10,701 nt of DNA from the NCBI GenBank assembly GCA_902476765.1, contig CABSEJ010000114.1, positions 1 through 10,701 on the forward strand. Reading direction: 5' to 3'. The translations under genes were made by a program, and so were the position numbers. Each line of letters opens with the position of its first letter. Within the stretch, counting starts at the first letter, position 1. This document shows, piece by piece, positions 1 through 7,117 of the stretch. Under the pieces are notes generated by a model. That model ran no database searches and had not been told where the DNA came from. It worked only from the letters and a program-made list of their open reading frames with translations. The DNA is from an uncultured Blautia sp. GTDB lineage: Bacteria > Bacillota > Clostridia > Lachnospirales > Lachnospiraceae.

Positions 1-165
1 TCACATTTCAACAAATGACTTGCCTGAATTTCCATCTGCTGCGTTGTCGTCAATCAACGTAGCCACCGCTACGTCTCATTCCTCCGCCTTGCAGAATGAA
101 AATTCATTCTACGTCATTATGCTGAAAATGAACGTGCCAGCACACTAGTGAAGGGAAAACTCAGA
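1..165. repeat. Gene-free palindrome-rich segment, possible dispersed intergenic repeat
   Basis: No convincing ORF was found on either strand. Two perfect inverted repeats are visible: ACGTAGC/GCTACGT (57-63 and 68-74, 4-nt loop) and AGAATGA/TCATTCT (93-99 and 104-110, 4-nt loop). Read on the minus strand, GGCGGAGGA lies directly before an ATG (79-77) that opens a 9-codon ORF ending at 50. The spacing is too short for a normal ribosome binding site. Such closely packed short palindromes are typical of intergenic repeat elements, but copy number cannot be judged from one window. Confidence 0.3.
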
Positions 166-205
166 GCATTTTCCTTTCAGAAGGTACAGAAAATGAAAAC
201 ACAGC

Positions 206-237
206 GGGCCGGGAACCTTCAAACAGGCTCCCGGCCC
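206..237. terminator. GC-rich hairpin, probable intrinsic terminator
   Basis: GGGCCGGGA (206-214) pairs perfectly with TCCCGGCCC (229-237), and CC/GG extends the stem after one mismatch. The flanks give only weak U tracts: TTAATG on the plus strand and a TTTTCATTTT run a few bases away on the minus strand. The TAA of the doubtful minus-strand ORF at 238-378 directly abuts the stem. The hairpin could end transcription of that ORF or of the regulator at 498-1806, or face the other way. Confidence 0.5.
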
Positions 238-378
238 TTAATGTATCACGGCAGTATCTGTAGAAATCTCTAAAAACCCAGTAACACCAAGTTTTTTCAA
301 ACTTGAGGGTGGTGCTACTACACCACTGTCAGCCAAAATCAACTGCCTTGTTGACCAAGTCACTGAGTATTCGGTCAC
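238..378 (-). CDS. Doubtful 46-codon ORF ending at a terminator-like hairpin
   Basis: A minus-strand frame runs from GTG (378-376) to TAA (240-238) and would encode 46 residues beginning VTEYSVTWSTRQ and ending STDTAVIH. In its favour, the composition is protein-like and a GC-rich hairpin follows the stop without a gap. Against it, there is no clear Shine-Dalgarno sequence, the start is GTG, and no family is recognised. A second minus-strand frame across the same DNA also reads plausibly (KKESDRILSDLVNKAVDFG, then stop). That suggests a decayed coding remnant rather than an active gene. Small hairpins CAAGTTT/AAACTTG (288-305) and GTGGTG/CACCAC (309-326) lie inside. Nothing else is visible from 379 to 497. 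Confidence 0.2.
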   Translation of the reverse strand: MTEYSVTWSTRQLILADSGVVAPPSSLKKLGVTGFLEISTDTAVIH

Positions 379-497
379 TTTCTTTTTTCACATCTTTGCC
401 GTTTTATTTTCGCCCTTTCTATTTTTATAGGGACAACTTATTTACTTATTTTATTTTGACAAAAACGACGGAACAGTTTTAATTTTCAACACTTAGC

Positions 498-1097
498 TCA
501 TTTCAACTTATACTTTTTTGCGGCACCTCTGCCGATAATCTCTATCAACCCAGTTTCATTCATTTGGCGGGCAAGCAGATAGGCTCTTGTCTTTTTAATA
601 TTCAGCAGCTCCTGCATATCTTCGTCAGTCATTTCGCCGTACTCGGCTAAATAATCCATTACCGTTTTCATTTGCGGAGTGATTACCACAGGGGCTTTTT
701 CGGCTGTTTCCGATGTACTTTCGGCAACAGAACCGCTGGCATTCATGTTAGGCAGCACCAATTTGAATGTGTTGGTGGTCACTTCAATGCGGGGCTGCAC
801 GGCGCAATCTTTGTAAAGCGCATAAATTTTACGGATACCAGTGCCGTAGGATTCAATCAGCCTTAAACGATGGAAAATTTCAGCCAACTTGCGATTGCGG
901 GGCTGAGAAATGCCATTACGAATATCGTCGGCAGAAAGACCGGGCAGCAGGCCGCCAATCGAAATAAACTCGATACAGGAATCATTGACATTGATAATGA
1001 TGCTGCCGCTATAGCTGTAGTCACGATGGACAAGTGCATTGAGCAATGCCTCACGCAAAGCAGCTTCGGGATAATCAGAAAGCTCCACTCTTTCCAA
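498..1097 (-). pseudogene. C-terminal fragment of AlbA_2/ATP-binding transcriptional regulator (GHKL-like domain plus winged helix)
   Basis: This is the downstream half of a frameshifted gene whose upstream half ends at 1075. It reads from a TTG at 1097 for 199 codons. Residues 15-28 (REALLNALVHRDYS) and the block around 71-91 (FHRLRLIESYGTGIRKI) are hallmarks of the GHKL-related ATP-binding domain that follows AlbA_2 in this regulator family. Residues from about 140 to the end look like a winged helix (TDEDMQELLNIKKTRAYLLARQ). The TTG has no proper ribosome binding site and lies inside the upstream ORF, so independent translation is unlikely. Family members couple DNA binding to a nucleotide-binding domain; the regulated genes are usually unknown. 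A terminator candidate lies about 260 bases downstream. Assignment to the family is firm; the loss of function is an inference. Confidence 0.75.
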
Positions 1098-1806
1098 ATG
1101 TGGCAGCAGTGCGATTGCAGAGTGTCAGATACGTATAGCTGTCATCCAATTGTTTAAAGATGGAACCGCCAAACTCCTTTGCGTCTTTAAAGGTAATATT
1201 CGCTTCATCACCAAACACGGCGATTTTGGTCGTGTGCTGGCATTGGTCTGACAGAAGGAAAGCCAGATTGGTGTACTGGTCGTCGTGGATGTTTCGCAGG
1301 CCGAGGGCAATATACTTTTCTTCAGAGAAATCAACCTTATACCGCATGAAGGTACGCTCTGCCTCCTCAAAGGACAGCTCCTGCTGGGGGGCACGCATTT
1401 CCTCAAATACATCGCCGTCAGAGTCTTTAATCATTTTACGAATCTGAGCCGGAGATGCCTGTACACTGGAGGCACCCTGACGGACATAAATACCGTTGGG
1501 CTTCATTCCCTTGGATTTCAGATAATAAGGCTTATAACTGCCTTCTCCAACTTCAATCTGAATCACTTTATTATCCTGGAGGACATACCGCACGAACATA
1601 GTGACATCCGGTGCAATAGCGTCACGAATACCATTGGTTAGGCGGGTGTAAGTTTCATCCACATTGTCAATGCCTGTCAAATTGCCTTTATCATCGATGC
1701 CGATGTAGATAACACCGCCGTCAGTATTCGCAAATGCGATGACTTCCTTGTAAATGTCATCAATCATTTGAGATTTATATTCAATACGCTCACTTTCATA
1801 TTGCAT
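1075..1806 (-). pseudogene. N-terminal fragment of AlbA_2 domain transcriptional regulator, frameshifted
   Basis: The 243-codon ORF starts at ATG 1806, preceded by AGGAGGG seven bases upstream. Residues 5-42 (ESERIEYKS ... EVIAFANTDGGVIYIGIDDKG) match the AlbA_2 (Schlafen-type) DNA-binding fold, followed by the conserved GIYVRQGASSVQAS segment. The frame is normal up to LTLCNRTAATF and then reads a spurious GKSGAF and stop. The expected continuation (ERVELSDYPEAALREALLNA) lies in another frame from 1097. The shift equals an insertion of one base or a loss of two (mod three). Together the halves give about 435 residues, a usual length for the family. Its own promoter and repeated operator-like elements lie at 1848-1932. 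It could be a real mutation or an assembly error. Confidence 0.75.
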
Positions 1807-1847
1807 ACATTGTCCCTCCTCTTAACATTCACCTGTTGCTACCCTAT

Positions 1848-1875
1848 ATTATACCCGGTTTTTCACTTTTTTCAA
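1848..1875 (-). promoter_or_regulatory. Sigma-A type promoter of the AlbA_2 regulator
   Basis: On the minus strand TTGAAA (1875-1870) and a perfect TATAAT (1853-1848) are separated by 16 bases. Transcription should start near 1841, giving a leader of about 35 bases before the ATG at 1806. A 10-bp inverted repeat, TTTTCACTTT (1860-1869) with AAAGTGAAAA (1882-1891), brackets the -35 box. Repressor binding there would block the polymerase. Confidence 0.7.
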
Positions 1876-1884
1876 TGGTTCAAA

Positions 1885-1932
1885 GTGAAAATTCATGTTT
1901 TATTCACTGCGCAAATGTGAAAATTCATGTTT
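1885..1932. repeat. Two 16-bp direct repeats upstream of the AlbA_2 promoter, operator-like
   Basis: GTGAAAATTCATGTTT occurs exactly at 1885-1900 and 1917-1932, 32 bp apart start to start, about three helical turns. The first copy overlaps the right arm of the 10-bp inverted repeat at 1860-1891. The half-site GTGAAAA therefore occurs three times, once inverted, around the -35 box. The layout suggests cooperative binding, perhaps autoregulation by the adjacent broken regulator. That role is inferred. Confidence 0.6.
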
Positions 1933-1954
1933 GCTTTGAAATAATACAGACAGT

Positions 1955-2785
1955 TTACGGGTCCTCGTAAACTGTAACATTCTTTCTCACATCTTTTAGA
2001 ATCTTTACAAATCTTCTCACACAGGGAGCCGCATTTTTTTCATGGTAAAATACACCAAAGGAAAACTCAGGGCCTTCTTCTACAGGCAGAGCTGTAAAGT
2101 TCAGGGATTTTAGACACAGCATTTCCGGAAGCAGCGCAATTCCATAACCGGCCCCGGCCAGGCAATGGGCAGTCTCTATGCTGCCGCAGTACATGACCTT
2201 CTGTGGGGAATGGTTTTTCAGCAGTTTTTCCTGGAAAGAGGCTATAGACAAAGGCGCATCCAGAGGACTGCAGACAATAAGCTGGTGCTGCTTCAATTCC
2301 TCTAAGCTTATAGATTTCTTCTGCCCCAATGGGCTTTCTTTTGCTGCAAGGCAGCACAATCTGTCTCTTTTCAATTCCACATATTTTATATCATACTCCT
2401 TAGGCAGATTTTCCTTAAAATAGAACAGCACATCTAATTTATGTTCCATAAAGAGATTCAGTATTTTTTTACAATCCAGACATTCTATATCCGGCCACAC
2501 TGTAGGACAGGTTTCTTTCAGTTTTTTGATAATCTCCCGAAGATAAAAAAGCACCGACGTATTACTGACTCCCATACGCAAAAGTTCCTTTTCCTCTTCC
2601 TGCCTCTTCACCCGCCCTATGGCCAGCCGGGTCTTTCTTACAATTTCTTTTGCGTCTCCATAGAATAGTTCTCCCGATGGTGTGAGACGTACATTCCTGG
2701 TAGAACGGATAAAGAGTTTTGTGCCCAGTTCATCTTCCAAAGCCCGAATCTGTTTTGTCACTGCCGGCTGGGATTTGTGAGTACA
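1955..2785 (-). pseudogene. LysR family transcriptional regulator, truncated at the N terminus
   Basis: Read on the minus strand, the frame gives HKSQPAVTKQIRALEDELGTKLF, the recognition helix and following wing of a LysR DNA-binding domain. A complete LysR effector-binding domain follows, for 268 residues after the GTG at 2761. The frame is open upstream only to 2785, where TAA (2788-2786) stops it. The first 25-30 residues of the helix-turn-helix are absent. No other frame to the right supplies them; that DNA is the ribosome binding site and 5' end of the divergent demethylase gene. A 5' deletion is the simplest reading, and DNA binding should be lost. An intact gene would have been about 295-300 residues, the normal size. 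It probably once controlled the divergent gene, as LysR regulators often do. No terminator was seen before the AlbA_2 promoter region. Confidence 0.75.
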
Positions 2786-2812
2786 TTATAGCAATGAGAA
2801 AGGAGACTTTTC

Positions 2813-4138
2813 ATCGGACAAAAATCAAAAAACATCCGCCGGTTTTGTTACCTTTACTCACCTTTTGAGCCCCCTTACGGTGATGTAAAACAATTTTTCT
2901 ATAATTTCTTCACCCCTTATATTCAGCCTTATGAATACACAGGCTGGAGAGACGAACAGCTTTCCTGGGAGAAAACCGTATACATCCATGCAGGTCTAAG
3001 CTGCGCTCCTTACTTCCGTTTCCAGGGGCCAGACGCACTGAAATTTTTAATGAAGCACTGCACCAACAGCTTTGCCAATTACAAAACAGGCACAGGAAAG
3101 CATGTGCTCACCTGCAACGAAGAGGGCCAGCTTACCAGCCACGGAATGATGTTCAAACTGGCAGATGACTGCTACGATACATATTTTATGTTATCTCTGG
3201 CCGGTTATTATCAAATGGAAGCAGAAGAATATGATATGACCTGTATTGACCTGACAGGCAAAAAATTCTTATTCCAGATTGGCGGTCCCAGAAGCCTTGA
3301 ATTATTAGAAAAGGTTACAGGGGAAAATCTTCATGACATTAAGTTTATGAGCTTCCGCAATACCTCTATCTGCGGAAAGGAGGTCCGCATTGCCAGAATG
3401 GGAATGGCCGGCACACTGGCCTATGAGCTTCACGGAGATACCAAAGATGCCTACGAGCTCTATGACACCATCTATCGTGCAGGGGAAGAATTTGGAATCC
3501 GCCGTCTGGGCTGGCATACTTATATGATGGAGCATACAATCTGCGGCTATCCTCAGACTTCCTATCATTTCACCTGTGATATTCCCGGATACCCTGATAA
3601 TACAGGCAATGACAGCGGCAGTGTGGGAAAAAAGGCCAGCGGCTACACAGACCCTTATTCTCTGGGCTGGGGATTTTGCGTGAAATTTGACCATGACTTT
3701 GTAGGCCGAATAGCATTAGAAAAGATAAAAGAAAACCGGAAACGCAAAATGGTATCTCTGGTTTGGAATCACGAAGACATCTTAAAGGTCCATGCATCCC
3801 AGTTTACGGATAACCCTTACTGCCCAATAGACGAGCCAAACGATTTGGCAAAGGATTACCGTGTTGCCATCCACCAGGATAAAGTCCTTGACGCTGAGGG
3901 AAATGTAATCGGTGTCAGCAGCGGCCGTATGATGAGCTTATACTACCATGAAATGGTTTCCCAGTGCCAGCTGGATTTGGAATTTTGTGAAGAAGGTACA
4001 GAAGTTTATGTGCTCTGGGGTGAGCCGGATACCAATCAGATTAAGATTCGTGCTACTGTAAGCCGCTTCCCATACTATAACGAAAATCCTAACAATAAAC
4101 TTGACGTAGAAAATATCCCTTACTACAACGAAAAGTAA
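2813..4138 (+). CDS. LigM/GcvT-like tetrahydrofolate-dependent methyltransferase (demethylase) family protein, damaged 5' end
   Basis: The protein resembles the GcvT-fold aryl-ether O-demethylase LigM: WRDEQLSW, QGPDALKFL, RMGMAGTLAYELHG, KFDHDFVGRIALEK, WNHEDILKVHASQF and VLWGE are all shared in order. Such enzymes move a methyl group from a methoxy-type substrate to tetrahydrofolate; here the substrate is unknown. The first ATG in frame is 3050, which gives 362 residues but omits about 75 residues clearly homologous to the family (for example YIQPYEYTGWRDEQ). The frame is open back to 2798, after a TGA at 2795. A good Shine-Dalgarno (AAAGGAG, 2799-2805) sits seven bases before an in-frame ATC at 2813, so an ATG start may have mutated; from there the product is 441 residues against about 470 for LigM. 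It may be silent, because its promoter region also looks deleted. It converges on the TetR operon. Confidence 0.65.
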   Translation: MGQKSKNIRRFCYLYSPFEPPYGDVKQFFYNFFTPYIQPYEYTGWRDEQLSWEKTVYIHAGLSCAPYFRFQGPDALKFLMKHCTNSFANYKTGTGKHVLTCNEEGQLTSHGMMFKLADDCYDTYFMLSLAGYYQMEAEEYDMTCIDLTGKKFLFQIGGPRSLELLEKVTGENLHDIKFMSFRNTSICGKEVRIARMGMAGTLAYELHGDTKDAYELYDTIYRAGEEFGIRRLGWHTYMMEHTICGYPQTSYHFTCDIPGYPDNTGNDSGSVGKKASGYTDPYSLGWGFCVKFDHDFVGRIALEKIKENRKRKMVSLVWNHEDILKVHASQFTDNPYCPIDEPNDLAKDYRVAIHQDKVLDAEGNVIGVSSGRMMSLYYHEMVSQCQLDLEFCEEGTEVYVLWGEPDTNQIKIRATVSRFPYYNENPNNKLDVENIPYYNEK

Positions 4139-4188
4139 AAAATACAACTGCCATTAAATCCTATACATATACAACACTTCCTTGAAAC

Positions 4189-4250
4189 AGAGGCTGCCCC
4201 ATTACATATCATTTGCTCATTCTGCATAAATATGTAATGGGACAGCCTCT
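4189..4250. terminator. Bidirectional terminator between convergent genes
   Basis: A 21-base arm (4189-4209, beginning AGAGGCTG and ending TTACATAT) pairs with 4230-4250 with a single C/A mismatch, around a 20-base loop. The plus-strand side is followed by TTCCCTTGCTATTTTATT. It lies between the demethylase stop (4138) and the TetR stop (4316), so it probably ends both transcripts. Confidence 0.8.
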
Positions 4251-4315
4251 TTCCCTTGCTATTTTATTCTGAAAAACACAGGCGGCTCTCTTCCCCTATG
4301 AATATAGTTTCCATA

Positions 4316-4978
4316 CTATTTGTAAAGGGGCGAAAGGATATTGGGATGTTCCCTCATAATCCTTTCCGCCAGTTCCTGGCCTTCTGTACAGGCTTTTGTG
4401 ATTTCCTCCCGGTCCTTCTCAAAATGCCACATTCCCATAGAGGATTTCAGGATAAATTCCGGTATGGTTCCCGGTATCAGAGTTTTCTCTTCTCCGTAGA
4501 GAACCAGGGTGCGCTCCATACTCACTGATACATAATTTCCATACCAGCCCATTTTCTCTGCCTCCTCATCGGACATGTCCGGGCAATATTTATCCCGGAT
4601 ACAGAGGTAGGTTTCTACTCCCGTTTCCAGAATCACATCCAGGAGAATATCCTCCCTGAGAATATCCCGGTAAAAGGCTATGCAGTCCTTCTGGGACAGA
4701 ACCCCGTAGTTCAGGGAAATCAGCACCGACGAATAAAGAATAGGATTTTCATGCCTGTTCACATACATTTTCGTATAGCCAGCCAGGCGGTGAAATATCC
4801 GCCGGACAATTTCCGCCGCCATCTCCCGTTTGTTTTTAAAGTGATAGGCGGCTAAGCCTACGCTTATTCCGGCTTTTGAGGCAATCTGGCGGATACTGGT
4901 TTTCTCATAGCCCTGGCTTAGAAACAATTCCTTTGCAATCTGAAGAATCTCTTCTTTCTTACTGTCATACTTCCTCAC
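4316..4978 (-). CDS. TetR/AcrR family transcriptional repressor, likely autoregulator of the operon
   Basis: The 220-residue protein has the standard TetR N terminus: helix-turn-helix at about residues 28-47 (SIRQIASKAGISVGLAAYHF), then FKNKREMAAEIV. The ligand-binding C-terminal domain has no recognised specificity. The start is GTG (4978), with AGGTG ten bases upstream; no better in-frame start is close. It is the last gene of the minus-strand operon, 92 bases after the second PNPOx-ferredoxin gene, a gap with no obvious promoter of its own. The operon promoter carries two CTGAACRYGTTCAG palindromes. Sites of the form TGAACnnGTTCA are typical TetR-family operators, so this protein is the obvious ligand-responsive repressor. 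The operator link is inferred from context. Confidence 0.88.
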   Translation of the reverse strand: MRKYDSKKEEILQIAKELFLSQGYEKTSIRQIASKAGISVGLAAYHFKNKREMAAEIVRRIFHRLAGYTKMYVNRHENPILYSSVLISLNYGVLSQKDCIAFYRDILREDILLDVILETGVETYLCIRDKYCPDMSDEEAEKMGWYGNYVSVSMERTLVLYGEEKTLIPGTIPEFILKSSMGMWHFEKDREEITKACTEGQELAERIMREHPNILSPLYK

Positions 4979-5032
4979 GGCACTTATTCACCTGCTCTCC
5001 CTCTTTTTCATCCTTTTCCAGAAGACCCAGCC

Positions 5033-5060
5033 GGCTTTTACCCAGCTTTTACCCGGCTTT
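5033..5060. repeat. 11-bp tandem repeat, about 2.5 copies, between operon genes
   Basis: GGCTTTTACCC (5033-5043) is followed by AGCTTTTACCC (5044-5054) and a partial GGCTTT (5055-5060). It lies in the 92-base gap just after the stop of the PNPOx-ferredoxin gene, on the TetR leader. It may be a simple slippage duplication. Confidence 0.55.
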
Positions 5061-5070
5061 GCTCTGGGAT

Positions 5071-5769
5071 TTAAAAACCCCTGGTGATAGCCTGATTGGG
5101 ACAATTCATGGCACATCTTCCACATTCCAGACATCCGAAATGATGAATCCTGTATTTTCCGTTCTCTGTGGGATAAATCACATCCTCCATGCAGATTTCT
5201 TCACAGGTGCCGCAGCCCACACATTTCTCCTGGTCAATCTCATAAGCCCAGGCCCGCTTTTCTCCCCCTCCGAAAGTAAAACGCAGACGACAGACAATAT
5301 CATCCTCCGGAAGATGGAAGATTTCCCCTTCTCCTTTATCCAGAAGAAAAATCCGGAACATATCTAAATCCTTGTGATACAAAGCCTTGGTTCCGGGGTT
5401 CAGCTCCCAGTATCTGCTGTAGATTTCCGGCTGCTCCTCTGGGTCTATTTCCACCACATGGGCGCTGATTCGCACACTGGCAGACAATCTTTTTACCGTC
5501 TCTCTTACAAGGGTTCCCACCATATAGGGATTCTGTTTCAGTTCATAATAAACCGGCTTGCCCTTTGCCACACCGATATAAAAATTCTCCTGTTCGTCTA
5601 ACTGGTGCAGCTCCAGACCACGGGCTGTAGGTGTCCTGCCGTCCATGGCTGTAGTGCCTACTATCATATAGCCTACTTCTTTCACAAACTGAAAAGCCGC
5701 TCTTTTTACCTCTTGGTTTGAACTTTTTTCTGTCAGTCCCAGACAGGGTTCTGGATTAAAGGTACTCAT
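5071..5769 (-). CDS. PNPOx-fold flavoprotein fused to a 2x[4Fe-4S] ferredoxin domain (copy 1)
   Basis: The N-terminal 175 residues form a pyridoxamine 5'-phosphate oxidase-like split beta-barrel, a fold that usually binds FMN or F420 (TAMDGRTPTARG, VAKGKPVYYEL, WELNPGTKALY, KGEGEIFHL). The C terminus holds two ferredoxin motifs: cysteines 183, 186, 189, 193 and 213, 216, 219, 223, the last followed by proline. An oxidoreductase carrying electrons from the clusters to flavin and then to a small substrate is likely; the substrate is unknown. I choose ATG 5769 (AGGAGG eight bases upstream, 232 residues) over the in-frame GTG at 5778, which overlaps that ribosome binding site. It follows the permease stop by 12 bases. 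It is paralogous to the protein at 7118-7819, with the same order and cysteine spacing. Confidence 0.85.
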   Translation of the reverse strand: MSTFNPEPCLGLTEKSSNQEVKRAAFQFVKEVGYMIVGTTAMDGRTPTARGLELHQLDEQENFYIGVAKGKPVYYELKQNPYMVGTLVRETVKRLSASVRISAHVVEIDPEEQPEIYSRYWELNPGTKALYHKDLDMFRIFLLDKGEGEIFHLPEDDIVCRLRFTFGGGEKRAWAYEIDQEKCVGCGTCEEICMEDVIYPTENGKYRIHHFGCLECGRCAMNCPNQAITRGF

Positions 5770-5781
5770 ATGCTTCACCTC

Positions 5782-7116
5782 CTATGCTTCCTCGTAGCTG
5801 ATGTTTATCTCAATCTTGTGGAATTTGGCCCTTATCACAGGATATACACAGGCAATGGCAAGATAAACAAAAATACCGATAATATGTCCTATCTTAATTT
5901 CCAGACACTCATAATATACAAAAGCAGCGCTGACAAAAGCACCTAAGATACACAGGAAGGTGTATACATTATCATTGATATGGAATTGAGAGCGCTTCCA
6001 GATTTCCGGAATCTTCTTAGGCATCGTGATGATTGCAAGGCAAAGGATAACCTGTACGCAATTTGCCAGAGTATTGCCGATATTTGCCACATCCCCAATT
6101 TCCATACCGCTGAGGATAATTATAGAGCACAGCACATAAACTGTCAAAATAATAAAATGAGGGGTGCCGAATTTCTCGTTTCTTTTGGCAAATATCTTAG
6201 GCCACCATCCGTCCTCTGCTGCCTGGGCAATAGGCGCCTGAAGCCAGCCGATACAGGCATTCAGGGAGGTTACCAGGGCAACCATGGCGCCGCCTACCAT
6301 AAAGAATACATATAAGGGCATAGGCAAAATATGGTTGGCAACAGCAGAGAGATTCTGTCCTGCAACTTCCTCCACCGGAAATACACCGGCAGCCGCAGCG
6401 CCTACCGCTATGTACAAAAGAGTTACAATAAGGGTACCGGCTACGATACAGAAAGGAATGTCCTTCTTTGGATTTTTTGCCTCACGGCTCATATTGATGA
6501 TAAAGGTAGCGCCGCTTGTCGCCATGGATAAAAGAGCCGCAGCGGACATAACTCCTGTAAATCCTCCGGTAAAGAACTGATTTTCGTCAAAGTATCCCGG
6601 CTCCAGATGTATGAAGCCAAATCCCGCAAAGGTCAGCAGAGCAATAATCAATATAATAACCAAAGCATACTGTACCTTAGCTGCCACCTGGATTCCCATC
6701 AGATTCAGCACAACAAACAGGGTAAGAATCCCAAAAGCCACCAGCTTGCCGTTTATCTCCGGAAAGGCAGACAGCACATAGTCTGCAAAGGATACAGAAT
6801 ACATCGATGCCCCGAAGAAATAGCTGACAAACACCACTGAATAAAGTCCCGCAAACCATTTGCCTCCGAACATAGCAGCCTGAGTATAAAAGCCGCCGTT
6901 CATTCGAATGGTTGCAGAAAGGAAAAACTGAGGCAGTGCCACAATAGTCACCATAATGGCACAGATAATATAGGACAGGATAATAGAACGTCCTGTTATA
7001 CCAATAGCCAGTCCTGTCATAGTCATAACACCGCCGCCGATTACATTTCCAATTACAATCGCTAACAAGTCCCCTCTTCCCAGGCTCTTGGAGCCGTCTG
7101 CATTCGTCTTCGCCAT
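5782..7116 (-). CDS. APC family permease (amino acid/amine-type transporter)
   Basis: This 444-residue integral membrane protein has about 12 long hydrophobic segments, the usual size and topology of the amino acid-polyamine-organocation superfamily. Residues 21-30 (VIGNVIGGGV) are the conserved unwound TM1 motif that binds the substrate amine/carboxylate group. The segment NMSREAKNPKKDIP after TM6 is the typical APC cytoplasmic loop. Start ATG 7116 has GAGGTG five bases upstream and lies one base after the stop of the preceding PNPOx-ferredoxin gene, so translation is probably coupled. It is flanked on both sides by the two PNPOx-ferredoxin paralogues, which suggests that the imported compound is their substrate. 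Which compound it carries cannot be told from sequence; an amino acid derivative, an amine or another small organic acid would all fit. Confidence 0.88.
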   Translation of the reverse strand: MAKTNADGSKSLGRGDLLAIVIGNVIGGGVMTMTGLAIGITGRSIILSYIICAIMVTIVALPQFFLSATIRMNGGFYTQAAMFGGKWFAGLYSVVFVSYFFGASMYSVSFADYVLSAFPEINGKLVAFGILTLFVVLNLMGIQVAAKVQYALVIILIIALLTFAGFGFIHLEPGYFDENQFFTGGFTGVMSAAALLSMATSGATFIINMSREAKNPKKDIPFCIVAGTLIVTLLYIAVGAAAAGVFPVEEVAGQNLSAVANHILPMPLYVFFMVGGAMVALVTSLNACIGWLQAPIAQAAEDGWWPKIFAKRNEKFGTPHFIILTVYVLCSIIILSGMEIGDVANIGNTLANCVQVILCLAIITMPKKIPEIWKRSQFHINDNVYTFLCILGAFVSAAFVYYECLEIKIGHIIGIFVYLAIACVYPVIRAKFHKIEINISYEEA

Positions 7117-7117
7117 A

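Noticed and set aside
1885..1932. Direct repeats as the start of a CRISPR array
   Set aside because: Only two 16-bp copies with a 16-bp gap, no cas genes; the position beside a promoter fits operators better.
2785..2790. Perfect TATAAT on the minus strand at the LysR/demethylase junction
   Set aside because: No acceptable -35 box lies 16-18 bases upstream, and transcripts would begin inside the truncated LysR frame. Probably chance.
2794..2868. ATG at 2794 opening a plus-strand ORF of 24 codons before the demethylase
   Set aside because: It overlaps the ribosome binding site, is out of frame with the homologous protein and stops at TGA 2866; no homology.
4876..5367. Long plus-strand frame antisense to the TetR and PNPOx-ferredoxin genes
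   Set aside because: It overlaps two well-supported minus-strand genes, and no ribosome binding site or family is recognisable. The same applies to the other antisense frames in this window.
5770..5778. GTG start at 5778 for the PNPOx-ferredoxin protein
   Set aside because: The GTG overlaps the AGGAGG that serves ATG 5769; the ATG has normal eight-base spacing.
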